From the NCBI RefSeq assembly GCF_007827595.1, contig NZ_VISR01000011.1:199029-263028 (forward strand): a stretch of 64,000 bases of DNA, in the 5' to 3' direction. This DNA comes from Streptomyces sp. BK340 (lineage in GTDB: Bacteria; Actinomycetota; Actinomycetes; Streptomycetales; Streptomycetaceae). Below the pieces are notes generated by a model that made no database searches, was not told where the DNA came from, and worked only from the letters and a program-made list of their open reading frames with translations. The translations under genes and the position numbers were made by a program. This document shows positions 17,927 through 25,714 of the stretch, one piece after another. Position 1 is the stretch's first letter; the number at the start of each line of letters is the position of its first letter.

Positions 17927-18057
17927 AACCGTGCGTCGGCACTCCGGATCGGGGAACGGCGGAGGTGCGGGTTTCTGCCGTTCTCTCCTGCGGGCCGCGC
18001 AAAGCGTCTGTTGCAGAGTTCCGAGTACACCTGGCCGCCGTATCGGAGCAGGACCGC
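17667..18057. other. Intergenic region with four TGACAAC repeats
   Basis: 390 bp with no convincing gene. Four direct TGACAAC copies at 17814, 17843, 17866 and 17920 (spacing 29, 23 and 54 bp), three of them as TGACAACT or TGACAACA followed by GC-rich DNA. They mark a protein-binding array, most likely a transposon end. Confidence 0.6.
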
Positions 18058-18408
18058 TCACCGTGGCGTCGGATCCGAGTCTGGCCGACAGCGGTCAGGA
18101 GGGTCGATGAGACGAGGGGAACGTCCGATCGATGCAGGCGTGCGCCCGAGGAGGCTCCGGGCGGTGCGGGTGAAGTGGGCTTGGTCGGCGAAGCCCGCGA
18201 CGGCTGCGGCCGAGGCCGCAGACTCGCGCGGCAGTTCGGCGACGGCTACCCGCAGCCGGGCCCATTGCCGCAGCCGTGCGAGCGGGACGCCGACCGAGGC
18301 GTGAACGAGCGCGCGCAACCGCGGCGGTGAGAGCCCGACGTCGGCGCTGGAGTTGTCGTCCCATGTGCGCGAGAGAGGGTTCTGGCACGACTTCCGTGAA
18401 GCGGTCAC
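18058..18408 (-). pseudogene. AraC-family regulator, C-terminal DNA-binding part only
   Basis: On the minus strand the sequence LSPPRLRALVHASVGVPLAR, then VAELPRESAASAAAVAGFADQAHFTR and LLGRTPASI carries both helix-turn-helix units of an AraC-type domain. The conserved GFxDQxHFxR and the P in G-x-TPxxY/I are included. The N-terminal sensor domain is absent; the ORF begins with about 30 residues of unrelated sequence. It adjoins the frameshifted DUF4259 gene. Confidence 0.75.
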
Positions 18409-18410
18409 GA

Positions 18411-18831
18411 TTAGTGATCAGTGGGTGTTTCGAGTGCTTGGAGGATCTGCCGCACTTCCTGGCGCCACTGGTCGGCGTCGGCGCTGTCCACCCAGCTGGT
18501 TGCCAGTTCTGATCCGTCCTGGAGAACCCGGTCCAGTGCGAGTCTCGCCGACGCGCGAAGGGAGGCCAGCAGTTCGGGCAGTGGTTCCCTGGGGCCGTCA
18601 TCGGGGTCAATCACGATGGGGCTGTCCGGGAGGGTGCTGGCGACGAGAGCGCCGGCGGCAACGGCTTCGGCCCCGTCTCCGCCATCGACGCGTTCTCCCG
18701 AGTCGGTGACTCGCTTGAATGCCCACTCCAGCACGTCGATGACCTGCTGGTGGGGGAGTCCCTCAAGTTCATCGACGAAGTCTGCGGCGAGGTCGCTGTC
18801 GAACGGGCCGGTTCCCCACGTTCCCGTGCAT
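18411..18831 (-). pseudogene. DUF4259 protein with frameshifted start
   Basis: The frame encodes GTWGTGPFDSDLAADFVDEL then 117 more residues ending LQALETPTDH, the full DUF4259 pattern (GxWGxGPFxSDxAxDFxDxL). The family normally begins MGTWG. Here the only ATG with an AGGAG site (18831-18829) is followed by CACG before GGA ACG TGG, so ATG and body are one base out of register. In frame, the codon before GTWG is ACG. The protein is probably not made, unless the base is a sequencing error or an unusual start is used. Function of the family is unknown. Confidence 0.75.
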
Positions 18832-18888
18832 GGCTCCTGATACGGCTGTCTCGGACGAAGGCATGGTTCCAGGAGCCACTGACATCGG

Positions 18889-19309
18889 TCACGGGGCGAG
18901 GAGGCCCCGCTTGCGGAGCAGTGTGAAGACGGCGTGACCGAACATCTGGCGCTTGAGCATCTTGATCTCCTGTTGACGTGTCCTCGACGACGCCGGAGTT
19001 CCAGGGCAGGGGCAGGCCGGCGATGACGGCGTCGCGGTCTCGGTCGATGCCGGCTGCGAGAGTGTGGAGGCTGGGGAGGTCCTGGCGGACGGCGTCGAGC
19101 CACTGCGGGAGTCGTTCCCCCTGCCGCTCGGTGAGCATCTGGGCGAAGGATCGGACGTGACCGGTCAGGGCATCGAGTTCAGGGCAGTTGGCCAGGACGG
19201 TCTTGAGCCGGAGCTGTTCGATCTCGGTCAGCGTCTCGGGTCGGCTGAGGATCCATCTCGTCACCACGCAGAGCGGCCTTCCGGTGCGCTGCCGAGCCTT
19301 CGGGGGCAC
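18889..19309 (-). pseudogene. ISL3-family transposase remnant
   Basis: The minus-strand frame from 19309 reads RWILSRPETLTEIEQLRLK, ANCPELDALTGHVRSFAQML and AGIDRDRDAVIAGLPLPWNSG, the C-terminal half of an ISL3-type DDE transposase (family: TxxNxxxEGxxNRIKxxKRQMxGRA). After GVVE the frame is broken. The expected NRIKMLKRQMFGHA and LLRKRGLL are readable in another frame down to a stop at 18889. The N-terminal half is missing. No terminal repeats were recognised. Confidence 0.8.
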
Positions 19310-19635
19310 GTCATCCGCAGGACGGAGTCACACAGAACACGGGCCAGCACGGTGCGTTCACGGCCGAGGTGGGGAGCTGGCGTTGTCGTGGCGGGCGTCG
19401 TGACCGTCGGATGCCGGGTAGCCGCCAGCGAGCGCGATGCGGAGTCGGCGCGTGAAGCTGCCTTGGTCGGCCGAGGGGGGGGAGGGCCCGGCCAGGGCCT
19501 GGGCGAGGCGACCGAGGACGGTGTCGGCGTGCAGCACGCGGTCTCATGGTGATCGTGGCTGTAACGGTTCGGCAGCGCAGCGGGGAGCGGGACTGCCTGC
19601 GGGGTGCGACGAGGGTGTGGGATTGTGGTGCATGG
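19310..19635. other. Degenerate stretch between IS relic and HNH nuclease
   Basis: About 325 bp. One minus-strand frame contains coding-like sequence (ADTVLGRLAQALAG, SFTRRLRIALAGGYPASDGH), but it has no start and no family I recognise. Probably another gene relic. Confidence 0.35.
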
Positions 19636-19672
19636 CCGGGTCCTTCGCTTTCCCCCGTGGTGAAGGGCCCGG
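19636..19672 (-). terminator. Hairpin after the secreted HNH nuclease
   Basis: CCGGGTCCTTC (19636-19646) pairs with GAAGGGCCCGG (19662-19672) with one G-T wobble and a 15-nt loop, 8 bp after the stop at 19681. The same structure is duplicated at 15087-15123. Confidence 0.75.
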
Positions 19673-19680
19673 CCTCTCGT

Positions 19681-20391
19681 TCAGTGGGCGAGGGTGACGG
19701 TGATGGGCTGGTCGGGGCAGCGGGCGAGGCCTTCGGCGAGGGCGGTCTGCTCACCCGGGTCGATGGTGAGCTGGTAGCGGGTTTTGTCAGCGACCCAGTT
19801 GGTGAGGTACGTGCACCTGTAGCCGGCGTACGGGGGCAGCCAGGTGGAGGGGTCCTGGTCGGCCTTGGAGCGGTTGGAGGCGGCGGAAACCGCGATCAGG
19901 GCGCGCTCGTCGTCGAGGTCGTTGGCGTAGAGCTCGCGTTGCTTCGCCGTCCAGGCGGAGGCGCCGGAGTCCCAGGCTTCGGCGAGCGGCACCAAGTGGT
20001 CGACGTCGAGCTTGCGGGCGTTGTCGAAGTACTGGTCGTCGTACGGGCTGTACCAGGAGCCGCCGGTCAGGGTGCAACCGGGCCCGACCTCCGGGGCGTT
20101 GACCGCCTCGGACAAAAGCACCTCCGCCCGCGTGTTACAGCCGTCCTTGTCCGCGTCGGTCCAGTGCTTGAACTTGTCTCGGCTGTAGCCGGAGCGGCTC
20201 TCGTCCTGGACAGTGAGCGCCGCCAGGGCGTCACGGACCGGCAGGGTGATGGTGTCCCCTGGGGCATGCCGCTGAGTGGAGACGGCGTGTGCCGGTGCCG
20301 GGGGTGCGGCGTGTGCGGTGGTGGGCGCGAGCAGAGCGGCGAGCGCGGGCAGTGTGGCAGCCGCGGTGCGCAGGACGTGGGGGAGACGCAC
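19681..20391 (-). CDS. Secreted HNH-family endonuclease
   Basis: 236 residues. The signal peptide MRLPHVLRTAAATLPALAAL...PTTAHA suggests cleavage after AHA. The mature protein contains YSRDKFKHWTDADKDGCNTR, DDQYFDNARKLDVDHLVPLAEAWDSGA, VSAASNRSKADQDPSTWLPP and CTYLTNWVADKTRY. The DVDHLVPLAEAW core with later NRSK and the paired Cys residues is the signature of the exported Streptomyces HNH nucleases (DUF1524-like). It is expected to cut extracellular DNA, with His of DVDH as catalytic residue. It ends in a hairpin and has an inverted repeat just upstream of the start. A 110-bp copy of its 3' end lies at 15089-15198. Confidence 0.92.
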   Translation of the reverse strand: MRLPHVLRTAAATLPALAALLAPTTAHAAPPAPAHAVSTQRHAPGDTITLPVRDALAALTVQDESRSGYSRDKFKHWTDADKDGCNTRAEVLLSEAVNAPEVGPGCTLTGGSWYSPYDDQYFDNARKLDVDHLVPLAEAWDSGASAWTAKQRELYANDLDDERALIAVSAASNRSKADQDPSTWLPPYAGYRCTYLTNWVADKTRYQLTIDPGEQTALAEGLARCPDQPITVTLAH

Positions 20392-20403
20392 GGGCCTTCC
20401 TCT

Positions 20404-20433
20404 CGAAGATCACGGACAGGGTCGTGATCTTCG
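20404..20433 (-). promoter_or_regulatory. 11-bp inverted repeat upstream of the HNH nuclease
   Basis: CGAAGATCACG (20404-20414) and CGTGATCTTCG (20423-20433) are perfect inverted repeats around 8 nt, starting 12 bp upstream of the start at 20391. They are either an operator or leader hairpin of the nuclease gene, or a terminator for the gene ending at 20550. Confidence 0.7.
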
Positions 20434-20549
20434 TACCGGCTGCCGGGATGGCCCGTGCGCGACTTTGCGTCCGGCTCACTCGCCCGGGTGGAAAGTCGCA
20501 CCAACGGATCCCGGCCGGTGCCTGATCAGGGCTTCGGCCGGGTTTGCCG

Positions 20550-21226
20550 TCACAGCGGGGAGGTGAGGTGGCGCAGCTGGTTGACGAGAGCGGACCGGGG
20601 GAGGGGGACGCTGCCGATCTCGGAGAGGTGCTGGCGGGTGATGTGGGGGTGGATCTGGTCGATGTGGGGCGGGTTGAGCAGCGGTGCGGTGTGGCGGTCG
20701 CCGCACATGATGAGCGGGTCGAAGTGCGTACGAGCTGGGTGCGCCAGTAGTCGGCGTCGTGGTACTCGCCGCTGTGGGCGTGCTCGAGGAACAGGCAGTA
20801 CTCGGCGACCTGGTGGCCGATGCCGGCGGCGAACCGCCACCAGAAGCGGGCGCCGCTGCTGTCTTCGGCGAGGTGGAGCAGGCAGGCGAAGACGAGCGCG
20901 CCGGCTTTGTCGGCGTACTGGCTGGCGATGAAGTCGGCGAGCTGGCCGTCGGCGTCGGCCCCGAACAGGACGAGGAGGCAGACGGCGTTGAGGTCCCGCC
21001 AGGCGCGGTCGGCGTCGGGGGTGCGGTCGTCCTCGGGTGGTGTCCACTCGGTGTGGGTGAGGGCAGCGTCCACGTAGCGCTGGCGGGGCGGGCGGTGCCG
21101 GGCGGCTTGCCGGCTGCGCAGTCTGGCTTCGGCGGCGGCGATGTCGTAGGTGGTGTAGCGGTTGCGGGTGAGGGCTTTGGCGAGCAGGTCGTCGACCGTG
21201 AGCCGGTCTGGGGCCAGGGCGGTCAT
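20550..21226 (-). pseudogene. Conserved protein downstream of a sigma factor, frameshifted
   Basis: Begins at the ATG at 21226 (MTALAPDRLTVDDLLAKALT), which overlaps the stop of the upstream sigma-factor fragment (ATGA). It continues through YVDAALTHTEWTPPEDD, LVLFGADADGQLADFIASQY and GARFWWRFAAGIGHQVAEYC to YWRTQL. At about 20735 the sense moves to another frame (THFDPLIMCGDRHTAPLL to LVNQLRHLTSPL, stop at 20550). Without the shift it would be about 225 residues. It is a known partner of Streptomyces sigma-factor genes, with no assigned function. One base appears lost or gained near CAGCTCGTACGCAC. Confidence 0.65.
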
Positions 21227-21490
21227 GAGCGGTTCTTCCCGTCGGGGTGCTCCGGGCAGCGGAGTTTGAGCAGGGTGGCGAGGCGCCGGCGGCCGGTGCG
21301 GAGCTGGGAGCGGACGGTGGCTTCCTCGTTTCCCATCAGCACGGCGGCTTCGGCGGCGGTGAAGCCCATGCCGTAGTGCAGGAGGATCGCGTCGCGCTGC
21401 CGTTCGCTGAGCGCGGCGACGGCGGCGTAGAGGGCGAGGGTGTCGTAGGGGTCGTCGGCGTGGTCGCCGAGTGCGGCCTCGAAGGCGGCG
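21223..21490 (-). pseudogene. Sigma-70 factor, region 4 fragment
   Basis: The minus-strand frame reads AFEAALGDHADDPYDTLAL, then ALSERQRDAILLHYGMGFTA, AEAAVLMGNEEATVRSQLR and TGRRRLATLLKL, ending with TGA at 21223-21225. This is the helix-turn-helix region 4 of an ECF-type sigma factor. Region 2 is missing. The frame meets a stop just past 21490, where an unrelated plus-strand fragment begins. The stop overlaps the ATG of the next gene. Confidence 0.8.
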
Positions 21491-21491
21491 G

Positions 21492-21779
21492 ATGGCCCTC
21501 ATGAAACGGCACACGGACCTGAAGAACCACTTCTACGAACGCGTCCGGACCGAGACCCCCCAGGTCCCCGAATCCGAGAAAAAGCTGCGGGACACCGTTA
21601 CCCGGCTCAAGCAGACCGTCAAGAGCCAAAATGCCGAAATCGAAGAACTCCGCCAGCGGGTCACCCAGCTGACGCTGGCCGCCGCCGTTCTCAGCCGGAC
21701 GGAGGACACCTCATCAGGACCGTCACAGCCTCTGGGACCGGTCCTGGGCAACGTCATCCCCCTCCGCCCCAACCCCTGA
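21492..21779 (+). pseudogene. TnpC/DUF6262-like coiled-coil protein, 5' truncated
   Basis: MALMKRHTDLKNHFYERVRT is followed by a long heptad stretch (KLRDTVTRLKQTVKSQNAEI, EELRQRVTQLTLAAAVL) and a Pro-rich end. The order RHTDL...coiled coil parallels the third protein of the Tn554-like recombinase cluster at 43148-43675 (FYRHRDL...coiled coil). The N-terminal helix-turn-helix part is absent and the frame starts inside the sigma-factor junction. Probably the leftover third gene of a lost recombinase cassette. Confidence 0.55.
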
Positions 21780-21965
21780 CGAACACCGCGGTTGGGGGCG
21801 GGCGTTTGCAGTGATGATCATGCACGATGTCTGAGGGGACCGTTTTCGGAGGTTCGAGCCAATGGTCTGGACGTTGACTGTTACTGATGTTCCGGCAAAG
21901 TCTGTCGCTGGCGCAGGGTTGGCTTCGGCGTGCCATCAGATGCAGCGGTGAAGATTGGAGGGCCG

Positions 21966-22490
21966 ATGAGCCTCATCTCGTACGCATGTGGCCTGTTCGG
22001 CGGTCTGACGCTCTTGATGCTCGGCTCGACGTGGCTCTCGAGCGGTTTGTGGGCCGTAGGCGCCTTCTCGAACAACTACACGCAATCCGTGGGAGGAAAG
22101 AAGTGGTTCCTCTGCAGCGTTTTCTGCCTGGGCGTCACCGGGGTTGCGTCGTTTGCCTTGTGGCAAGCCGCCGGACCGGATCACACGGGCGTCATCGTCG
22201 TTACCGTGTCCGTTCCGGCTATCGCGGTTGTGATGGCGGTGGCTTTCTGGCTCGCGCCGGCGGCGGCGGTGGCGTATGGCTCATGGTGGACACCTGCTGA
22301 GGACAAGACCACCTATAGGCAAGACCTGCAGTTTGCGCTGGTTTGTGTCCCCATCCGGCAGCGCGGCGGGCACGCCTGGGGGATGATCAAGTCCGGACCT
22401 CGGGCCGGTCTGAGGGCACGGCGATTCGCCGCCCGGTGCGCTGGTCCCGTGACAGTCAGAGGACATTCCTCCCGCCGCACGATTCGCTGA
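21966..22490 (+). CDS. Multi-pass membrane protein, paralogue of the 23955 gene
   Basis: 174 residues from the ATG at 21966 (GGAGG 4 bp further up; an earlier in-frame start at 21930 lacks a site). Hydrophobic stretches: SYACGLFGGLTLLMLGSTWL, WFLCSVFCLGVTGVASFALW and VIVVTVSVPAIAVVMAVAFW plus a following one, so three or four membrane helices. The cytoplasmic tail YRQDLQFAL...GGHAWGMIKSGPRAGLRARRFAAR is closely matched in the protein at 23955-24473 (RQDMLFAL...SRHAWGLLTSSPRAGLRARRYTAR). The two therefore arose by duplication. Function unknown. Confidence 0.75.
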   Translation: MSLISYACGLFGGLTLLMLGSTWLSSGLWAVGAFSNNYTQSVGGKKWFLCSVFCLGVTGVASFALWQAAGPDHTGVIVVTVSVPAIAVVMAVAFWLAPAAAVAYGSWWTPAEDKTTYRQDLQFALVCVPIRQRGGHAWGMIKSGPRAGLRARRFAARCAGPVTVRGHSSRRTIR

Positions 22491-22644
22491 TCGCCCACCG
22501 TGTCAACCGGCGATGGCAAGTGGCCGCCGGCCCGGGTGTCTCCATCGGTAGCGGACGGCCCGATGGCACCCGCTACCCTCCGAACAAATCTCTGTGATGC
22601 ACGTCATATTTCACGTCGAGGCGGTTCGACTGCTCTAAGTAGCC

Positions 22645-22983
22645 ATGACGGACAACAACGCCTTCGAGGCGGAGCCGACGCCTCATCAGAGCGAAGAGCA
22701 GGCCCCGCCCATCGCGAGCGAAGCTTCCCGCCGGACGCCTCCCGCCGGGGAGCCCGGAGAGGGCACGCAGAAGCCGAACGAGATAACCGCACTTGTCCTG
22801 CTCATCAACACGATCTTGGGCGGTCTGGGTACGTTGTACGCGACGACGAAGTCCACCCAAATCACGTTAGCCGCAGCCCTGCTGGTGTTCCTGATCACCG
22901 TCGTGGTCCTCGTTGTTCGGCGTGTGATCACGCCCGGCGGCAGTCCCAGTCCGCAGGGGGAGGACAGCAGGAGTGGCGAGTGA
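22645..22983 (+). CDS. Small membrane protein before a sigma factor
   Basis: 112 residues. The N-terminal half is polar and acidic (MTDNNAFEAEPTPHQSEEQA). Then two adjacent hydrophobic segments follow (ITALVLLINTILGGLGTLYA and ITLAAALLVFLITVVVLVV) with a short charged tail. It overlaps the downstream sigma-factor start by 11 bp, so the genes form an operon. A role as membrane anchor or regulator of the sigma factor is possible, but no anti-sigma motif is seen. Confidence 0.75.
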   Translation: MTDNNAFEAEPTPHQSEEQAPPIASEASRRTPPAGEPGEGTQKPNEITALVLLINTILGGLGTLYATTKSTQITLAAALLVFLITVVVLVVRRVITPGGSPSPQGEDSRSGE

Positions 22984-23452
22984 AGCAGACGGCTATGAAG
23001 CCTTCTTCCAGGAGCAATACCCAAAGGTGGTGGCCACCCTGATCTATCATCACGGATTCGCTGAGCAGATCGCCGAGGACGCCGCCCAAGAGGGCATGAC
23101 CCGCCTACTGTTGGACTGGAAGAAGATCAACACTCCTCAGGCCTGGACACGGACTGTCGCATTCCGGGAGGCCGTGCGCATGGCCAAGGACCGACACGCA
23201 CAACTCCCCGAGACGCCCCTCGCCGACCCCCAGGCCGCCGCCGATCTCGCCGCGGTTGAACTCGCCCTAATGACCGGAGCTGCCGTCAAAACCTTGCCGC
23301 CGCGCCAGCAGGAGGTCATGACACTCACCCTCGCAGACTTGAAGCCGGAAGAGATCGCCGAGATCCTCGGCTGCACCCCCCAACAAGCCCGCGGCAACCT
23401 CGCCCACGCCCGCCGCGCCCTGCAGCGCGCACTCGGAACGGAGGAGGCATGA
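22973..23452 (+). CDS. ECF-type RNA polymerase sigma factor
   Basis: 159 residues from the GTG at 22973. Region 2 is compact and divergent (YEAFFQEQYPKVVATLIYHH, AEDAAQEGMTRLLLDWKKIN). Region 4 is clear (TLPPRQQEVMTLTLADLKPE then EIAEILGCTPQQARGNLAHA plus RRALQRAL). It lies in a translationally coupled operon: it overlaps the small membrane protein upstream and shares ATGA with the winged-helix gene downstream. It would direct transcription of an unknown small regulon. The neighbouring duplicated membrane proteins are candidates for regulation or signalling. Confidence 0.85.
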   Translation: MASEADGYEAFFQEQYPKVVATLIYHHGFAEQIAEDAAQEGMTRLLLDWKKINTPQAWTRTVAFREAVRMAKDRHAQLPETPLADPQAAADLAAVELALMTGAAVKTLPPRQQEVMTLTLADLKPEEIAEILGCTPQQARGNLAHARRALQRALGTEEA

Positions 23453-23958
23453 GCACTGGACCTACCCGCAGCCCCGAGGCGGATGGCTCCGACGACGGCT
23501 ACGCCCGACTCGTCGCTCGCTACTCTGCTCCGGAGACGGTCACCACCGCATTGGAGCAGGTGAAGGCCGAAGCACGTCGCCGGGAGAAGGCCAGGGAACT
23601 GGTCACCCGCGCGCGCGGCGGAGTGCTACACAATCACACCGTCCGCGAGATCGCCCGCTACTTCCGTACGGGCGACCGTGGCCGGGTGGACCTGCTGAAG
23701 GTCGCCAACGCCACCGGCATCCCGCTCAGCGACGCCCGCCAGGTCCTGCGCGAGTTCGTCGTCGCCGGCCTGCTGCATGAGTATGAGGAGGCGGTCGGGG
23801 ACCATATCCGGCGATCCTACAAACTTGTCGACGGCGCCCAAGGCGGCATCACCGAGGTGTTCGTGGAGACAGAAGCCGCCGCGCGGCAGACGGAAAGCGC
23901 AGACGAGAAGGGGAGCAGTTGGGTTCCTGGCTGGCTCAAGTGGGGACGGGCACGATGA
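23449..23958 (+). CDS. Winged-helix-like protein in the sigma-factor operon
   Basis: 169 residues. ATG at 23449 overlaps the sigma-factor stop. An N-terminal helical part (TTALEQVKAEARRREKAREL) precedes a compact DNA-binding-like region: NHTVREIARYFRTGDRGRVD, LLKVANATGIPLSDARQVLRE and FVVAGLLHEYEEAVGDHIRR SYKLV. This is the order helix, turn, recognition helix, wing. It may be a regulator acting with the sigma factor. No known family is assigned. It overlaps the next gene by 4 bp. Confidence 0.75.
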   Translation: MSTGPTRSPEADGSDDGYARLVARYSAPETVTTALEQVKAEARRREKARELVTRARGGVLHNHTVREIARYFRTGDRGRVDLLKVANATGIPLSDARQVLREFVVAGLLHEYEEAVGDHIRRSYKLVDGAQGGITEVFVETEAAARQTESADEKGSSWVPGWLKWGRAR

Positions 23959-24473
23959 ACGTGTTCGACGCTACTGTCGTACTCCTGCCGGGGATCATTT
24001 GGCTCTTCCTGATCATGGCGTTACTGCTGATCCTCGGCGGCGGCCTGAGATACGTGATGTCTGCCGGTGATCAGGGTTCCATTTCAGCGGCCAAAAACTC
24101 GATCCTCTACGGAGTCATGGGCTCCGGGGCGAGCGCCATCGCGCTACTGGCCGCTTACCTCCTACACAACCCGAGTCTCGGGGAGACCTTCCGCGGCATG
24201 GGCGCGGGAGGGGTGCTCAGCGCAGCAGCGTGGTTGATCCTTTCCGGTGCGTACATACCGAAGGCAGTAGCCTCCTACAGTGCATGGTGGATGCCGGTCG
24301 CCGAGCGGGCTGCGCACCGGCAGGACATGCTTTTTGCCCTGAGCCGGGTGCGCTGGGGAACGCGGAGCCGGCATGCCTGGGGGCTGCTCACATCCAGTCC
24401 CAGAGCCGGACTGCGGGCACGTCGCTACACTGCACGCCTTGAAGTCAAGAACGACCTAACGGAGTCCTATTGA
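23955..24473 (+). CDS. Multi-pass membrane protein, paralogue of the 21966 gene
   Basis: 172 residues from the ATG at 23955, which shares ATGA with the preceding stop; a TTG at 23919 is a less likely start. Hydrophobic helices: VVLLPGIIWLFLIMALLLIL, ILYGVMGSGASAIALLAAYL and AGGVLSAAAWLILSGAYIP. The C-terminal block RQDMLFALSRVRWGTRSRHAWGLL and SPRAGLRARRYTAR matches the 21966 protein. The pair brackets the sigma factor and winged-helix genes. Last gene of this operon; the damaged biosynthetic operon starts about 100 bp later. Confidence 0.78.
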   Translation: MNVFDATVVLLPGIIWLFLIMALLLILGGGLRYVMSAGDQGSISAAKNSILYGVMGSGASAIALLAAYLLHNPSLGETFRGMGAGGVLSAAAWLILSGAYIPKAVASYSAWWMPVAERAAHRQDMLFALSRVRWGTRSRHAWGLLTSSPRAGLRARRYTARLEVKNDLTESY

Positions 24474-24569
24474 GATCGGCTAACACCGATCTCGACAGAC
24501 GCTCGCCCTAGACCCACGTCCCACTCGGCGCCGTCCAGCCAGTACGGCGGCCGCCTGCTCGACCCGCAG

Positions 24570-25697
24570 ATGCTCACCCACCCCGACCTCCTTGACCAGG
24601 TGCGCTCCGTGCTCGCCGGGCACGGCGGAGCCGAGGAGGTTCAGGAGGTGTGGGCGCTGTGGCCGTCCGCGTCCGTCGCCCGCTTCGCCACAGCCCTCGG
24701 CCTGTCCGAGAAGCTGCCCGGTGCCGGTTTCTTCGCCCAGGGCGGCGGCGAGCTCGTCAACAACAAGACGGTGTTCAGGATGCTCGCGGCCGCGGCCGGG
24801 ACGCCCGTCGCCGCGGGCACCGTCGTCCGCGACCCGGGCGAGGCCGCTGCCGCGACCCAGCAGCTGCTGGACGGCGCCGGGGCGGTCGTGGTCAAGCAGG
24901 CCCACAACGGGGCCGGGGTGGGCAACGAGCTGCTCGTGGCCGACCCCTTGCTGGCCACCGGCCATGCCGGCGCCCGCCACCTGCACCAGCTGGGGCGCAC
25001 GGACCTGATCACGGGCGTCACCGCGTACTGGTCCGAGCGCTGGACGTGGGCGTCAGCCGACGGCCGCTTCCCCGTCGTCATCGAGGAGTTCATCCCCGAC
25101 GCGCGGACGGTGTACTGCGAGCAGCACCTCACCGACACCGGCATCCAGCCGACAGAGATGGGCGAGTTGCGCTACACGAGCCGGCGCCTGAGCCACGAGA
25201 GCGTCCCCCTGCGGGACCTCACCCCGACCGTGGAGAAGCAGCTGCTGGAGGGCTCGGCCCGCCTCGCCGCGACCTACCAGAACGTCGGCTACCGCGGCCG
25301 CCTCAGCACCGACGCGATCGTCACCCCCGACGGGCAGGTGCTGTTCACCGAGGTCAACGCCCAGGTCACCGGGTCCTGGCACATCTACGAGGTCTTCGCC
25401 CACCACATCGTGCACGCGAACGCCGCCCCCGAGCGCACCGTCACCGAATCCCACGTTCCCGCCCACTGGACGGTCCCGGACGGCGCCACCTTCCACCGCA
25501 CGCTGACCGAGCTCGGCCTCGCCTACGACCCCGCCACCCGCACCGGAGTGATCGTGTCGATGCCCATCGTCGACCCGCCCTCCGGCAGCGGCGCCCAGTT
25601 CACCTTCTCCACCGTCTACGACACCCCGGCCGGCCACGACGCGATCTGGAACGCCCTGGACGCCCGCTTCACCGCGCCCTGCCGCGCGGCGGCCTGA
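24570..25697 (+). CDS. ATP-grasp peptide ligase (PGM1-like), N-terminus shortened
   Basis: 375 residues from ATG. ATP-grasp features in order: AGAVVVKQAHNGAGVGNELL (Lys and glycine-rich loop), PVVIEEFIPDARTVYCEQHL, GRLSTDAIVTPDGQVLFTEVNAQVTGSWH (Mg-binding E and N). ELVNNKTVFRMLAAAAGTPV fits the pre-ATP-grasp linker. This type ligates amino acids or peptides via acyl phosphates and includes the pheganomycin ligase PGM1. The open frame extends upstream to a stop at 24471-24473 (SSQYGGRLLDPQM) without a start codon. The usual ~60-80 N-terminal residues are missing, so the gene is probably 5' truncated. It is the first gene of a tight operon with an amidinotransferase. Confidence 0.78.
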   Translation: MLTHPDLLDQVRSVLAGHGGAEEVQEVWALWPSASVARFATALGLSEKLPGAGFFAQGGGELVNNKTVFRMLAAAAGTPVAAGTVVRDPGEAAAATQQLLDGAGAVVVKQAHNGAGVGNELLVADPLLATGHAGARHLHQLGRTDLITGVTAYWSERWTWASADGRFPVVIEEFIPDARTVYCEQHLTDTGIQPTEMGELRYTSRRLSHESVPLRDLTPTVEKQLLEGSARLAATYQNVGYRGRLSTDAIVTPDGQVLFTEVNAQVTGSWHIYEVFAHHIVHANAAPERTVTESHVPAHWTVPDGATFHRTLTELGLAYDPATRTGVIVSMPIVDPPSGSGAQFTFSTVYDTPAGHDAIWNALDARFTAPCRAAA

Positions 25698-25714
25698 CGA
25701 AAGGCACATCCCCG

